50,325 bases of DNA, taken from Pseudohalocynthiibacter aestuariivivens. GTDB lineage: Bacteria; Pseudomonadota; Alphaproteobacteria; Rhodobacterales; Rhodobacteraceae. The stretch is taken from positions 1-50,325 of the forward strand of contig NZ_JAGFNU010000016.1 in assembly GCF_018457175.1 (NCBI RefSeq), written 5' to 3'. Positions 1-7,928 of this stretch are shown here, in pieces (the stretch's first letter is position 1; the number at the start of each line of letters is the position of its first letter). A program made the position numbers and the translations under genes. The notes under the pieces were generated by a model that was not told the DNA's origin, did not search any database, and was given only the letters and a program-made list of their open reading frames with translations.

Positions 1-1
1 C

Positions 2-133
2 TTCGCGCGGACCATCGCCGATCAGGTGATATTTATGGATGAGGGCGACATCGTCGAGCAAAGTGGCCCGATCGAGTTTTTCGACAATCCGCAACACGAG
101 CGCACCAAAATGTTCCTCAGTCAGATTTTGTAA
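2..133 (+). CDS. Amino-acid ABC transporter ATP-binding protein, C-terminal 43 residues only
   Basis: The gene enters from the left edge and only its last 43 codons are in the window. The visible residues (FARTIADQVIFMDEGDIVEQ, then GPIEFFDNP and a final FLSQIL) match the segment after the H-loop of polar amino-acid importer ATPases of the GlnQ/HisP type. In that family the D-G/E-G-x-I-V-E-x-G-P strand and the F-F-x-N-P-x-x-x-R-T-x-x-F-L-x-x-I/V-L ending are characteristic. The Walker motifs lie outside the window, so substrate cannot be judged. It ends 40 bases before the dipeptidase gene on the same strand, which would fit import of amino acids or peptides alongside dipeptide hydrolysis, but that link is inference. 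Confidence 0.85.
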   Translation, partial: FARTIADQVIFMDEGDIVEQSGPIEFFDNPQHERTKMFLSQIL

Positions 134-173
134 CCGCTTTACGCGTGATGTGCAGGCCAAAGGATCAAACAAC

Positions 174-767
174 ATGATCACAGTAACAGAATGCGAAAAC
201 CCCGTTGATTTGGTGACATTTGTCGAGACGGATCGTTTGCTCCTTAATCCATTGGAAACTAACGATTGGCGGATAAGACGTGTCGTCCGCGATAAGGTCA
301 TCGCGTGTTCCGAAGCTTTACCTGAAGGCTTGTGCCTTATGGTGTTTGAGGCGTTCCGTTCACGCGCGCGGCAATGGGAATTGTGGAAACCGGTTTTTGC
401 CAGCATTACCCAGAACAACCCAAGCTGGAGCGAAACGCAGGCCTATATTGAAGCGTCACGCTGGGTTTCTCCTCCCGATGGCTTTGGGAGCGGACATCAG
501 GCAGGTGCGGCAGTTGATCTGAAACTGGCGCGCGTGGACCGTACAGAACTGGATTTTGGAGGGCTCATGAAAGGGCTCACAGGCATCGCGCCGACCAATT
601 GGCCTGTCTCGCCTGAAATTCGCAAAAACCGCGATATGCTCGTCACCGCGATGCACGGCGTCGGCATGATTAATTATCCAGATGAATGGTGGCATTTTTC
701 CTATGGCGACCGGCTATGGGCGGAAGTTACCAACCGGAATGAGGCCTTTTTCGCACCGATAGAATAA
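174..767 (+). CDS. D-alanyl-D-alanine dipeptidase family protein (VanX/DdpX-like, peptidase M15D)
   Basis: A 197-residue zinc dipeptidase of the VanX/DdpX family, which hydrolyses D-Ala-D-Ala. The zinc and catalytic signatures are visible: SGHQAGAAVD gives the S-x-H-x-x-G-x-A-x-D motif, and EWWHFSYGD near the C-terminus supplies the catalytic Glu and third zinc ligand (E-x-W-H). Length matches the family. The frame is open upstream to position 39, but that part overlaps the ABC ATPase in another frame; the ATG at 174 gives the normal N-terminus. The gene follows an amino-acid ABC transporter ATPase with a 40-base gap, so peptidoglycan-peptide recycling is a reasonable inference. No van-type regulatory genes are nearby, so I would not call it a glycopeptide resistance gene. 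Confidence 0.85.
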   Translation: MITVTECENPVDLVTFVETDRLLLNPLETNDWRIRRVVRDKVIACSEALPEGLCLMVFEAFRSRARQWELWKPVFASITQNNPSWSETQAYIEASRWVSPPDGFGSGHQAGAAVDLKLARVDRTELDFGGLMKGLTGIAPTNWPVSPEIRKNRDMLVTAMHGVGMINYPDEWWHFSYGDRLWAEVTNRNEAFFAPIE

Positions 768-870
768 CCAGATACAAAAGATACTGAATGGCTCAAATCT
801 CCTGCTCGTGGTGTATGTCCCTTTCTCCAACACGAGTTGACCACACATAAACCAGTTGAAAGTCTGTTCC

Positions 871-1797
871 ATGCCAACCAGCTTTTTCACCACCCCCGGT
901 AGGTTTCATCGCGGAAATCTACACACCCATTCCACCGGATCAGATGGGCTTTATTCCCCGCAAGAGGTCTGCAGCAGATATCAGGCGGAAGGCTATGATT
1001 TCATCGCCCTGACGGATCATTTCGTGGGGCTGTTCGATTATCCGATCACTGACACCACGGATTTTCGTAACTCCCAATTCACGACGATAATTGGGGCGGA
1101 GCTGCATACTGGTGTTATGGGAAATGGCAATTTGTGGCACCTTTTGGGCATCGGTCTTCCCCTAGATTTCCCACCGCCGCATGCACCACACTTTCAATCT
1201 GTTGATGGTTCTGAAACCGCTGCAAGCATCGCGCAACGCGCACGAGACGCAGGCGCATTCGTGGCCATTGCGCACCCGCATTGGTCTGGCATGTCGCAAG
1301 CCGATGCCCTTTCCGTCACAGCGGCGCATGCGGTGGAAACCTATAATCACGGTTGTGTCGTCGACAATGATCGTGGTGAAGGATTCCTGATACTGGAACA
1401 TCTCTTGAATCAGGAGCGTCGTCTGAACCTGATCGCCGCTGATGACGCCCATTTCAATACACCGGACCATTTTGGTGGCTGGGTTATGGTCAAGACCAGG
1501 GAAAACACCTCCGAAGCCCTTTTAGCGGCATTAAAGGCTGGCACGTATTACTCCAGCACGGGACCCGAAATTCACGATATCCGCTTCACTAGCGATTGTA
1601 TCGAAGTCGATTGCACGGCGGCGGCGACCATCGTGGTTCAGGGTAAGGGTACATCAACGGCAACTTTGCATGGTAAGGCCATGACAAGAGAAAGTCTGTC
1701 TTTGGCACGTCTGAGAAATTCACCCTGGGTTCGCGTTACAATTGTAGACCGGACGGGAAAGCGCGCGTGGTCCAACCCAATTTGGCTAGACGGATAG
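871..1797 (+). CDS. PHP-domain metal-dependent phosphoesterase
   Basis: A 308-residue protein with a PHP (polymerase and histidinol phosphatase) fold at its N-terminus. The first metal motif is clear (GNLHTHSTGSDG), followed by FIALTDHF, the IGAELHT segment, VAIAHPHW and AADDAHF; these supply the His and Asp ligands expected for a two- or three-metal site. The family hydrolyses phosphoesters, sometimes nucleoside 3',5'-bisphosphates or oligonucleotides, but the substrate cannot be told from sequence. The frame is open to a TTG at 856; I chose the ATG at 871 because the PHP motif follows at the usual distance. No strong ribosome binding site is seen. The last about 70 residues look like a small beta-rich domain of unknown role. 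Confidence 0.8.
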   Translation: MPTSFFTTPGRFHRGNLHTHSTGSDGLYSPQEVCSRYQAEGYDFIALTDHFVGLFDYPITDTTDFRNSQFTTIIGAELHTGVMGNGNLWHLLGIGLPLDFPPPHAPHFQSVDGSETAASIAQRARDAGAFVAIAHPHWSGMSQADALSVTAAHAVETYNHGCVVDNDRGEGFLILEHLLNQERRLNLIAADDAHFNTPDHFGGWVMVKTRENTSEALLAALKAGTYYSSTGPEIHDIRFTSDCIEVDCTAAATIVVQGKGTSTATLHGKAMTRESLSLARLRNSPWVRVTIVDRTGKRAWSNPIWLDG

Positions 1798-2246
1798 GTG
1801 TATCATTGCCTCAAGCCACCCAAAACCAAACGCAGGACCGCACCCAAGTTTTTCGGGAAGAAGCCGTGACATCAGGTCAGGAAGCCCACCCTGAAAGTTG
1901 AACACGTCCAGATTTGTAATCTGAAGTGGACGTATACTGGGCTTAAAGCGCTGTGCACGAACGGCTGCATTACGAAAGCTTCCGGTGCGACTATGACCCT
2001 CTGTTGAACGACAGGGGGGTCGTGCTCGCATTTGAAGGTGCCCGCTTCCAGCATCTTGCCGTGTTTCGTTGAAAGCGCAGCATTCCGTAAGAGGGCTTAT
2101 TTGAGACCTTCGTTGCGAGATTTTCCAACGACCGAGAAGCGGGACTTTATTTCCGTTCGTTGCCCAACGGGAACATTGCAAAACCAAGGACGTTTTGCTG
2201 GCGATTTCCAACCAACCTATGCTTGCTGTAATCGGGCAATGAACAA
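1798..2246. other. Intergenic region of about 450 bases with one hairpin
   Basis: No convincing gene lies between the convergent PHP and oxidoreductase genes. The one clear structure is an inverted repeat, ACGTCCA (1904-1910) and TGGACGT (1927-1933), around an inner GATT-TGT-AATC repeat. It is not followed by a T-run, so I do not call it a terminator. The long minus-strand open frame here has low-complexity composition and no recognisable domain. Confidence 0.4.
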
Positions 2247-3116
2247 TCAGTTGTTTTGCCGGAGCGTTTTAATGACCGCTGCAGTTTCCTGTTTTCCGTA
2301 TCCGGCGGCTTGTGCTCTCTTGACCCATTCGCGCATCAATGCCGGGAGTTCGCTGTTGATGCCAACAGAAACCGCGTGATTATACAGGCCAGTGACTGCC
2401 TCTCCAGCCACATCAACCGACGCGCCGCCTTTGGAAATCCTGTCGAAGGAGCCGGCTTGGATCGTTTCGGTTAGCGGAATCGCCCTGTCACCCGGCGGCA
2501 GGATAGAGGTGAATTCCGATACGGGCACCCCTTCGGCTTCACAAACCAGCGCGCCGTGAATTGACCCGAAAATGATGCCAAGAAGGCGCGACAGAAATGC
2601 AAGCTCAAATGTTGCCGCCGCACGGGCATTCGAACCCAAGTATCGCAAGTCACCCGCCAAAATCCCAAGATCGGTTTCGCAATCCGCGAAGGCGGATTTT
2701 GACCCGGCGACCGCGATCCGGCTAGTGGGTGTCCCGATGTTTCCGGGCCAACACATAATGGTTCCATCAATGTAACCTGCGCCCCAATCATTGAACTTTG
2801 TTTGGCTGTCCTCAGATTCCTGAGGGGTGGATGTGCCGAGTTGAACAATGTTGCGCCCGACTACTGCGTTTGAAACCTGCGATGATTCAAACAGACTGTT
2901 TGTGGTTGAATAGTTCATAAGACAGATTACCGACCGCGGACTGGCAGCAATCGCCTCGCTGAGGTCGGATGCTGGCCGCGCTCCCCGGTCCACCAGTGGC
3001 TGCATCTTTTCAGCCGTGCGGTTCCAGACTGTCACTTCGCGCCCGGCTGCCAAAAGAGCGCGCGCCAGCGCAGTTCCCATCGCCCCCAATCCCACTACTG
3101 TAACGTCGCTCGTCAT
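2247..3116 (-). CDS. NAD(P)-dependent oxidoreductase, imine reductase / beta-hydroxyacid dehydrogenase-like
   Basis: A 289-residue protein with an N-terminal Rossmann domain: VTVVGLGAMGTALARALL is the G-x-G-x-x-G dinucleotide-binding motif, and VTVWNRT carries the Asn-Arg-Thr that usually means NADPH preference. The C-terminal half is the all-helical dimerisation domain of the 3-hydroxyisobutyrate / 6-phosphogluconate dehydrogenase superfamily. The classical catalytic Lys motif (G-x-x-G-x-G-x-x-x-K-x-x-N) is not apparent; the matching segment reads YLGSNARAAATFELA. Loss of that Lys together with this N-terminus is typical of bacterial imine reductase-like proteins, so that is the best subfamily guess; the substrate is unknown. 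It is divergently oriented from the methyltransferase at 3396, with which it may share a control region. Confidence 0.7.
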   Translation of the reverse strand: MTSDVTVVGLGAMGTALARALLAAGREVTVWNRTAEKMQPLVDRGARPASDLSEAIAASPRSVICLMNYSTTNSLFESSQVSNAVVGRNIVQLGTSTPQESEDSQTKFNDWGAGYIDGTIMCWPGNIGTPTSRIAVAGSKSAFADCETDLGILAGDLRYLGSNARAAATFELAFLSRLLGIIFGSIHGALVCEAEGVPVSEFTSILPPGDRAIPLTETIQAGSFDRISKGGASVDVAGEAVTGLYNHAVSVGINSELPALMREWVKRAQAAGYGKQETAAVIKTLRQNN

Positions 3117-3395
3117 TTCAACACCCCCAAATTTAGGCCACCAACAAACACTAGAATGGCAATGGCGTCACGAAAAAAGGCGTTTACCTCAATACTTCAA
3201 GTGCTTTAACCGATCCCGACCTGCGGTTCGCTACACGGGTGTCGAATGACTTTTGTGCGGGACAGAGCGAACTCCGAGCAAGAGAGATTTTCTCCAGTGA
3301 AGCGCCGTTCCAAATGGTCGAAGCAGAGAAATTTCATGGCGATTGGGGAAGCTACCATGTCTGTGATACTGTTCACACAAAGAGGAGAGTACCGC

Positions 3396-4268
3396 ATGAC
3401 TTTGGACAATAAAGACGACACAGATTTTGTGAAATTCTGGAACACGGTTCTGGAACCCAAATTCACAAAGTACCGGCACATCTTACAGGGTGGGTTGTCA
3501 CGCCATTCCGCGGCAGTGATCCCAAATTTGCCCATCAAAGAAGGAATGTCAGTGCTGGATGTCGGCTGCGGATGGGGAGACATGTCGCTCCAAGTGGCTG
3601 AGATTGTTGGACCAAAGGGTCGAGTTGTCGGCATTGATTGCGTCGACGCGTTCTTGGACGAGGGTAGGAAAGACGCCGCAGCAGGAGGACTATTGAACGC
3701 CGAGTTCTCCCGCGGCGATGCCGAGGTCGCTCTACCAGAGAATGAGTTTGACTATGTGGTTGCGCGTTTTGGCACGATGTTCTTCACAAATCCGGTAGCT
3801 GCATTGCGACGTATGCGTGTGGCACTCAAACCGGGCGGACAAATGACACATATTGTCTGGCGTCGACGTGAAGACAATCCGGCATGGCAGGAAGCAAAGA
3901 ACATTACCCTTCGACACCTTCCGGCTCCGGGTGAAGACGCTGATACCTGTGGACCTGGTCCCTTTTCGATGGGCAATCAGGAGATGGTGGGCCTCATGAT
4001 GAAGAGCGCAGGTTACGAGGACGTCACTTTCACTCGCGTGGACGAAAAGATCATGGTTGGGACAACCCCGGAAGAATGCATCGAATTTGCGTTGGCAATC
4101 GGCCCAGGTGGAGAGGTCTTCAGAGAGGCAGGAGAGAAGCTTGCCGAGGCCAAGCGCCCTGAGATCGAGAGTGAGATGCGTAGCTTCTTTGAGAACCAAG
4201 AACGGGACGAAAATGGCATTTGGGCACCCACCTCATCATGGGTTATAACCGCACGCAATCCCGCTTGA
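3396..4268 (+). CDS. Class I SAM-dependent methyltransferase
   Basis: A 290-residue methyltransferase. SAM motif I is VLDVGCGWGD, followed by an acidic ribose-binding position in VVGIDCVDAF, FSRGDAE as motif II and FDYVVARFGTMFF as the motif III region; the P-x-x-A-L-R-x-M-R-V-A-L-K-P-G-G segment is the usual post-III strand. This is the UbiE/COQ5-like Methyltransf_11 group; the acceptor cannot be told. The frame is open from 3246, but an AGAGGAGAG ribosome binding site at 3381-3389 points to the ATG at 3396. The divergent oxidoreductase upstream and the absence of other pathway genes leave the role open. Confidence 0.8.
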   Translation: MTLDNKDDTDFVKFWNTVLEPKFTKYRHILQGGLSRHSAAVIPNLPIKEGMSVLDVGCGWGDMSLQVAEIVGPKGRVVGIDCVDAFLDEGRKDAAAGGLLNAEFSRGDAEVALPENEFDYVVARFGTMFFTNPVAALRRMRVALKPGGQMTHIVWRRREDNPAWQEAKNITLRHLPAPGEDADTCGPGPFSMGNQEMVGLMMKSAGYEDVTFTRVDEKIMVGTTPEECIEFALAIGPGGEVFREAGEKLAEAKRPEIESEMRSFFENQERDENGIWAPTSSWVITARNPA

Positions 4269-4564
4269 CCGAAATTTAGTATCGGTTCCGGTCCGACAAT
4301 CTTGCATTAGGTTTAAGATAGAGAAAACTGAGTCCGCATAGGGCTCAAAGCCGCCGATCGCCGCGAAGAGCAGGAACGGCCGCTTTAGGGCGTTCACAAC
4401 GATCTGGTGCCACATCTATTTGCCAATTTCCACTGGACTTGTGCTTTGAAGAGAGCGTGAGTGTACATGCACGCCGACTCAACCCGGCACGTGCTCCCGG
4501 ACCTCCGGGCTTTGGTCAGTACCAGGATTGATATCATCCTGCGCACAACCAATGGAGGCATTAA

Positions 4565-4900
4565 ATGACTGATATAAAACAAAACAATTTCCTGACCGAT
4601 AAAGCGTCTGAAGCCCCTCGCGGAACTCGCGGAGGTAAAAGCGAGGACAGAACCACGGGGCGTAACACCAAAAAGCAGGAACTGATCCGGTTGTTGGGTG
4701 GAAAGAACGGCGCTGATATCGCTCGACTGAACGACAAACTAGGGTGGCAGCCGCACTCTGTGCGGGCTGCAATGACCGGGCTTCGCAAGGACGGCTATGA
4801 CATTCAGAAAAAGTTGGGTCCGGGTGGCAAGCCTGTACGGTATCGAATTTCGTCTAGTCGGGTGTCTCCGCAGGCGGGTGGCGTGGAGGCGGAAAAGTGA
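4565..4900 (+). CDS. DUF3489 domain protein (winged-helix-like)
   Basis: A 111-residue basic protein. The DUF3489 core spans about residues 36-96: KKQELIRLL, then GADIARLNDKLGWQPHSVRA and GLRKDGYDIQKK, ending YRIS. The pattern reads like a small winged helix (helix, GWQPHSVR turn-helix, wing), so DNA binding is likely but unproven. The N-terminal 35 residues are polar and probably disordered. AATGGAGG ends about 7 bases before the ATG and is a good ribosome binding site. It overlaps the next gene by four bases (GTGA), indicating translational coupling. Its function in the recombinase cassette is not known; a recombination directionality or regulatory role would be a guess. Confidence 0.8.
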   Translation: MTDIKQNNFLTDKASEAPRGTRGGKSEDRTTGRNTKKQELIRLLGGKNGADIARLNDKLGWQPHSVRAAMTGLRKDGYDIQKKLGPGGKPVRYRISSSRVSPQAGGVEAEK

Positions 4901-5466
4901 CCGAGTTCAAAAAGGTTACGCTTCAAGCGGGCCCAGGTCGGTCGAAATGTCTCCATGTTGCAGGTTGTACCAAGGTGACGGCAACTGACGAGAGGAGAGA
5001 GGAACTGCTGGTCCCTGAGCTTGCGAACCTCAAAGAGACTATCGTGATGCTTGCTGATCTCGATAACGAGGCTCTCCGAGTGACTTGGAAGCGGGTCTGG
5101 AAATACCCTGCACCAAAAGCAGCGAGAAAGCGCTTCATGATGCTCGGGATCGCCTGGAAGTGGCAGGCCGGTCTATTGGGTGGTTTTCGTCCTGAGCTCG
5201 CGCGACGATTAGCAGCGCTTGAGGTGCGCAGTGGTGAAAGTTTACGCGGACCATATTGTTCAGCGGCGGACCTCACGGCGGCGGCGCGGCCAGGTCCCGG
5301 AACCTGGTTAATCCGTGACTGGCGCGGAGAACGACACGAGGTACATGTGACCGAGAAAGGTTATTTGTGGCGAAGAAAGGAATACGGATCGCTTTCAGCG
5401 GTCGCAAAAGCCATTACGGGGGTTAGTCGTAATGGACCGAAGTTCTTCGGACTTCGAGACGGGTAG
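4897..5466 (+). CDS. DUF2924 domain protein
   Basis: A 189-residue protein with GTG start overlapping the stop of the DUF3489 gene. The DUF2924 family features are visible: an N-terminal helical part with R-V-T-W-K-R-V-W-K-Y-P-A-P-K-A, a middle segment F-M-M-L-G-I-A-W-K-W-Q, and a C-terminal beta-rich part with GTWLIRDWRGERHEVHV and LSAVAKAITGVSRNGPKFFGL. The last segment resembles a SAMD-like or AT-hook-free DNA-binding module; this family is almost always next to a serine recombinase. The first about 30 residues do not match the family well, so an internal start is possible. Function is unknown, probably an accessory of the recombinase. Confidence 0.8.
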   Translation: MTEFKKVTLQAGPGRSKCLHVAGCTKVTATDERREELLVPELANLKETIVMLADLDNEALRVTWKRVWKYPAPKAARKRFMMLGIAWKWQAGLLGGFRPELARRLAALEVRSGESLRGPYCSAADLTAAARPGPGTWLIRDWRGERHEVHVTEKGYLWRRKEYGSLSAVAKAITGVSRNGPKFFGLRDG

Positions 5467-5477
5467 GGCGCACGCTG

Positions 5478-7154
5478 ATGACCCGTGTACTGCGTTGCGC
5501 GATCTACACGCGTAAATCTACCGAAGAAGGGCTGGAGCAGGACTTCAACTCTCTGGACGCACAGCGGGAGGCCTGTTCGGCGTTCATCACGAGCCAGCGC
5601 CATGAGGGCTGGGCTGAATTGCCAGCGCTCTATGACGACGGCGGCTTCTCGGGCGGCTCTATGGAACGACCCGCGCTTGCCCGTTTGCTCGCGGACATTG
5701 AAGCCGGGGCGGTTGACACTGTCGTTGTCTACAAAGTCGACCGTCTTACCCGCGCGCTGGCAGACTTCGCTCGCATCGTGGCGATCTTTGATGCGGCAGA
5801 TGTCTCCTTCGTCTCGGTCACGCAAGCCTTCAACACTACGACGAGTATGGGGCGACTGACGCTGAATGTCTTGCTGTCGTTCGCCCAGTTCGAGCGTGAA
5901 GTGACGGCGGAACGCATCCGGGACAAGATCGCCGCCTCAAAAGCCAGGGGCATTTGGATGGGTGGCACACCACCGATTGGCTACCGGCCCGAGAAACGAC
6001 AGCTTGTCGTGGTTCCTGAAGAGGCGGATGTCGTGCGGCACATATTTGATCGCTATCTGGCTCTCAGATCGGTGCGTAGGCTGCAGGCGGAGCTTGTCGA
6101 GAGAGGATACCTGACACCCATCCGGATCAGCCGTTCGGACCGTACAAGTGGAGGCTGCGCCTTCTCAAAGGGAAAACTATATTCGATGCTCTCGAACCCG
6201 GTGGTGGTCGGAAAGATCCGCCATCGCGACAAGGTTTATGACGGTCAGCACAATGCAATCATCGCCGACGAGACATGGGAAAGGGTTCAGGCGATGTTGG
6301 CAGACAACCGTCGGTCGCATCAAAGTCGAAGCCGTGCACGTAATCCAAGCCCGCTGGCAGGCAAGCTCTTCGATCCAAATGGCAAACGCATGCGGCCAGT
6401 TCACACTACGAAGAAGGGGTGTAGGTACCGCTATTACGTCAGCCCGGGTCTTATCGATAGTAGCGTAGAGGTCGGCGCACGTGGTTGGCGTATCCCAGCG
6501 GAAGAGATCGAGGCCGCACTGGCGACGGCAATCCTGGGCCATCTCAGCCAACCCGACGCAATCAGCATCCTGATCGATGGCAAGGTAGACGCGGAAGAGG
6601 TTGCAGGCGTAATGGAAAGTCTGAATGGCATCCGCGATGAACTCTGCGATCCACGCTTCAAGTCGGGACGGCAATTGCTGAGGGTGATTGTGAGACAGGT
6701 CGAACTGACAGAAAAGGCACTTTGTGCTCAGATTGAACTGGCCCCCGCATTAGTCGATCGGATTTTGTCTGAGGATGCAGATCTCTTCACTGTCGAGCTA
6801 TCTACGCCGATCCAACTGAAACGCCGAGGTTCGGAACTGAAACTGATTCTGCAGGGGGCAGGCAGTAATCGCGGCACACCCGATCCCACACTCATCAATA
6901 CCATCCTTGATGCACGCCGTTGGTTTGCCGCTTACACGCAACAGGAAAGCCCGATGAGCATCTCGGAGATCGCAATTGCTGCTGGTGCCAGCCCCGGCGA
7001 CGTCTCTCGATCCATTCCGCTTGCGTTTTTGTCTCCTGATCTAATCGAGGCGATTCTGGATGGGCGGCAATCGCTTGATCTGACCGCCACGAGCCTTCGG
7101 CGGGTGGGCCAACTGCCGTTTCTTTGGGACGATCAGCACCGTCTGCTTGCCTGA
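5478..7154 (+). CDS. Large serine recombinase (resolvase/invertase superfamily)
   Basis: A 558-residue site-specific recombinase. The N-terminal catalytic domain (about 1-160) shows the nucleophile motif IYTRKST with Ser14, then NSLDAQREAC, DDGGFSGGSMERPAL and VVYKVDRLTRAL, whose arginines activate the scissile phosphate. A recombinase DNA-binding domain follows (IGYRPEKRQLVV to about residue 260). The usual zinc ribbon cysteines are missing: the equivalent segment reads LAGKLFDPNGKRM and then GCRYRYYVS, as in a recognised subfamily that travels with DUF2924. The C-terminal about 200 residues form a variable helical region with a late helix-turn-helix-like part. The start at 5478 is 9 bases after the upstream stop. 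Confidence 0.92.
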   Translation: MTRVLRCAIYTRKSTEEGLEQDFNSLDAQREACSAFITSQRHEGWAELPALYDDGGFSGGSMERPALARLLADIEAGAVDTVVVYKVDRLTRALADFARIVAIFDAADVSFVSVTQAFNTTTSMGRLTLNVLLSFAQFEREVTAERIRDKIAASKARGIWMGGTPPIGYRPEKRQLVVVPEEADVVRHIFDRYLALRSVRRLQAELVERGYLTPIRISRSDRTSGGCAFSKGKLYSMLSNPVVVGKIRHRDKVYDGQHNAIIADETWERVQAMLADNRRSHQSRSRARNPSPLAGKLFDPNGKRMRPVHTTKKGCRYRYYVSPGLIDSSVEVGARGWRIPAEEIEAALATAILGHLSQPDAISILIDGKVDAEEVAGVMESLNGIRDELCDPRFKSGRQLLRVIVRQVELTEKALCAQIELAPALVDRILSEDADLFTVELSTPIQLKRRGSELKLILQGAGSNRGTPDPTLINTILDARRWFAAYTQQESPMSISEIAIAAGASPGDVSRSIPLAFLSPDLIEAILDGRQSLDLTATSLRRVGQLPFLWDDQHRLLA

Positions 7155-7373
7155 ATCGCTCGCGCCCATTGCAGCTAAACGAGCCTAAAAATGCGACTTT
7201 CAATCGGTTTGGACGTTTGCAGAGACGTTTGTGCTGCAAAGCCCCGAAACCATTGAAAACCAAGGTCTCTGCTCCAATCCGTTCGGCTCGCAGCGGATTT
7301 CTGCCGCGTAACCCACGGGATTCGCCGTACTTATTCTGAGACGGGGAAGGACGGCTGACAGCACATGACTGTC

Positions 7374-7450
7374 TGGTAGGCCCGGAGGGACTCGAACCCC
7401 CAACCAAAGCGTTATGAGCGCTCTGCTCTAACCAATTGAGCTACAGGCCC
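7374..7450 (-). tRNA. tRNA with CAU anticodon, probably tRNA-Ile2 (lysidine type)
   Basis: On the minus strand a 77-base cloverleaf runs from GGGCCTG to an encoded CCA. The acceptor stem pairs as G1-U72, G2-C71, G3-C70, C4-G69, C5-G68, U6-G67, G7-C66. The D arm is GCTCAATTGGTTAGAGC, the anticodon loop CTCATAA gives CAU, and the T arm contains GGTTCGAGTCC. CAU could mean Met or Ile2. The C4-G69 and C5-G68 pairs are the ones recognised by the lysidine synthetase TilS in Ile2, which favours Ile2; an initiator is excluded by the paired position 1-72 and anticodon stem. Confidence 0.93.
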
Positions 7451-7499
7451 GACCGTGCCGCCATCCCTATCAGATGATGTCGGGGGGTCAAGATGTTCA

Positions 7500-7641
7500 A
7501 TGTTGCCAAATGAAGGGACGAGTTGAATCCCTTCAATCCGGGCCAGAGTTTGGCAAACTGAACGGATCATTATCTGCGCGCGTGTATTCAGCGCATGCCT
7601 GTGCGGGTAGACAAGATAGAGGCGGTTGTCGGGCCACACGC
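7500..7641 (-). pseudogene. LysR-type regulator, C-terminal fragment
   Basis: On the minus strand a short open stretch reads WPDNRLYLVYPHRHALNTRA and continues QIMIRSVCQTLARI. This resembles the last strand and helix of LysR effector-binding domains (L-x-L-V-Y-P-x-R-R-x-L-S-x-R-V-R-x-F). A stop codon lies just upstream in the same frame and no DNA-binding domain is present, so it can only be a remnant of about 45 residues. Its beginning coincides with that of the plus-strand hydrolase fragment at about 7626-7641. The assignment rests on a short match and is tentative. Confidence 0.35.
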
Positions 7642-7913
7642 CAGGTCATCTGGGTGTGCATTCGCAGGGGCAGCAGCTTTTGATTTGGGGTGATGTGGTG
7701 CATGCAACCAAGCTGCAACTGGATTACCCGGATTGGACGATCACCTTTGATGTAGATGCTGATATGGCGCGCGCTACACGCAAGCGGATGCTGGATATGG
7801 TCGCGGCCGACGATATTCTGGTTGCTCGTATGCATCTTGATTTGCCGCGCGCGGCCACTTTCGGCGGTTCCCTTTGGCAAAGCCTTACGTTAAAGCCTGT
7901 GCGAAGTTTTTAA
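7629..7913 (+). pseudogene. MBL-fold metallo-hydrolase, C-terminal fragment
   Basis: The sequence SGHTPGHLGVHSQGQQLLIW, then GDVVHATKLQLDYPDW and a late ARMHLDLP, matches the C-terminal third of metallo-beta-lactamase-fold hydrolases: the S/P-G-H-T-P-G-H zinc ligand, the G-D-V-V-H strand, and the final His in R-M-H-L. A TAG stop sits in frame at 7617-7619, a few codons before the match begins, so the N-terminal two thirds, including the H-x-H-x-D-H motif, are absent. With no proper start and half the metal site gone it is almost certainly not functional. It lies 15 bases before purM and abuts the LysR fragment head to head. Confidence 0.7.
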
Positions 7914-7928
7914 CGAAGGAGCTGCCCA

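Larger units (their letters stand above)
4565..7154 (+). mobile_element. Serine-recombinase cassette (DUF3489, DUF2924, recombinase)
   Basis: Three same-strand genes, overlapping or closely spaced, form a unit seen widely in alphaproteobacterial mobile elements: a DUF3489 protein, a DUF2924 protein and a large serine recombinase. No housekeeping gene interrupts them. It is flanked by about 300 gene-free bases on the left, and by a tRNA and two truncated genes on the right. I could not find matching direct repeats that would define att sites, so the true element boundaries are unknown and the coordinates cover only the genes. No cargo beyond the three genes is visible. Confidence 0.55.

Noticed and set aside
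39-173. Upstream extension of the dipeptidase frame
   Set aside because: It overlaps the ABC ATPase coding sequence in another frame and adds no conserved residues.
1904-1933. A tRNA-like anticodon stem-loop around TTTGTAA
   Set aside because: No D arm, T arm or acceptor stem can be found on either strand; only the palindrome is real.
1786-2211. A 141-residue minus-strand open frame downstream of the PHP gene
   Set aside because: No domain, unusual composition, no ribosome binding site, and it overlaps a hairpin; treated as non-coding.
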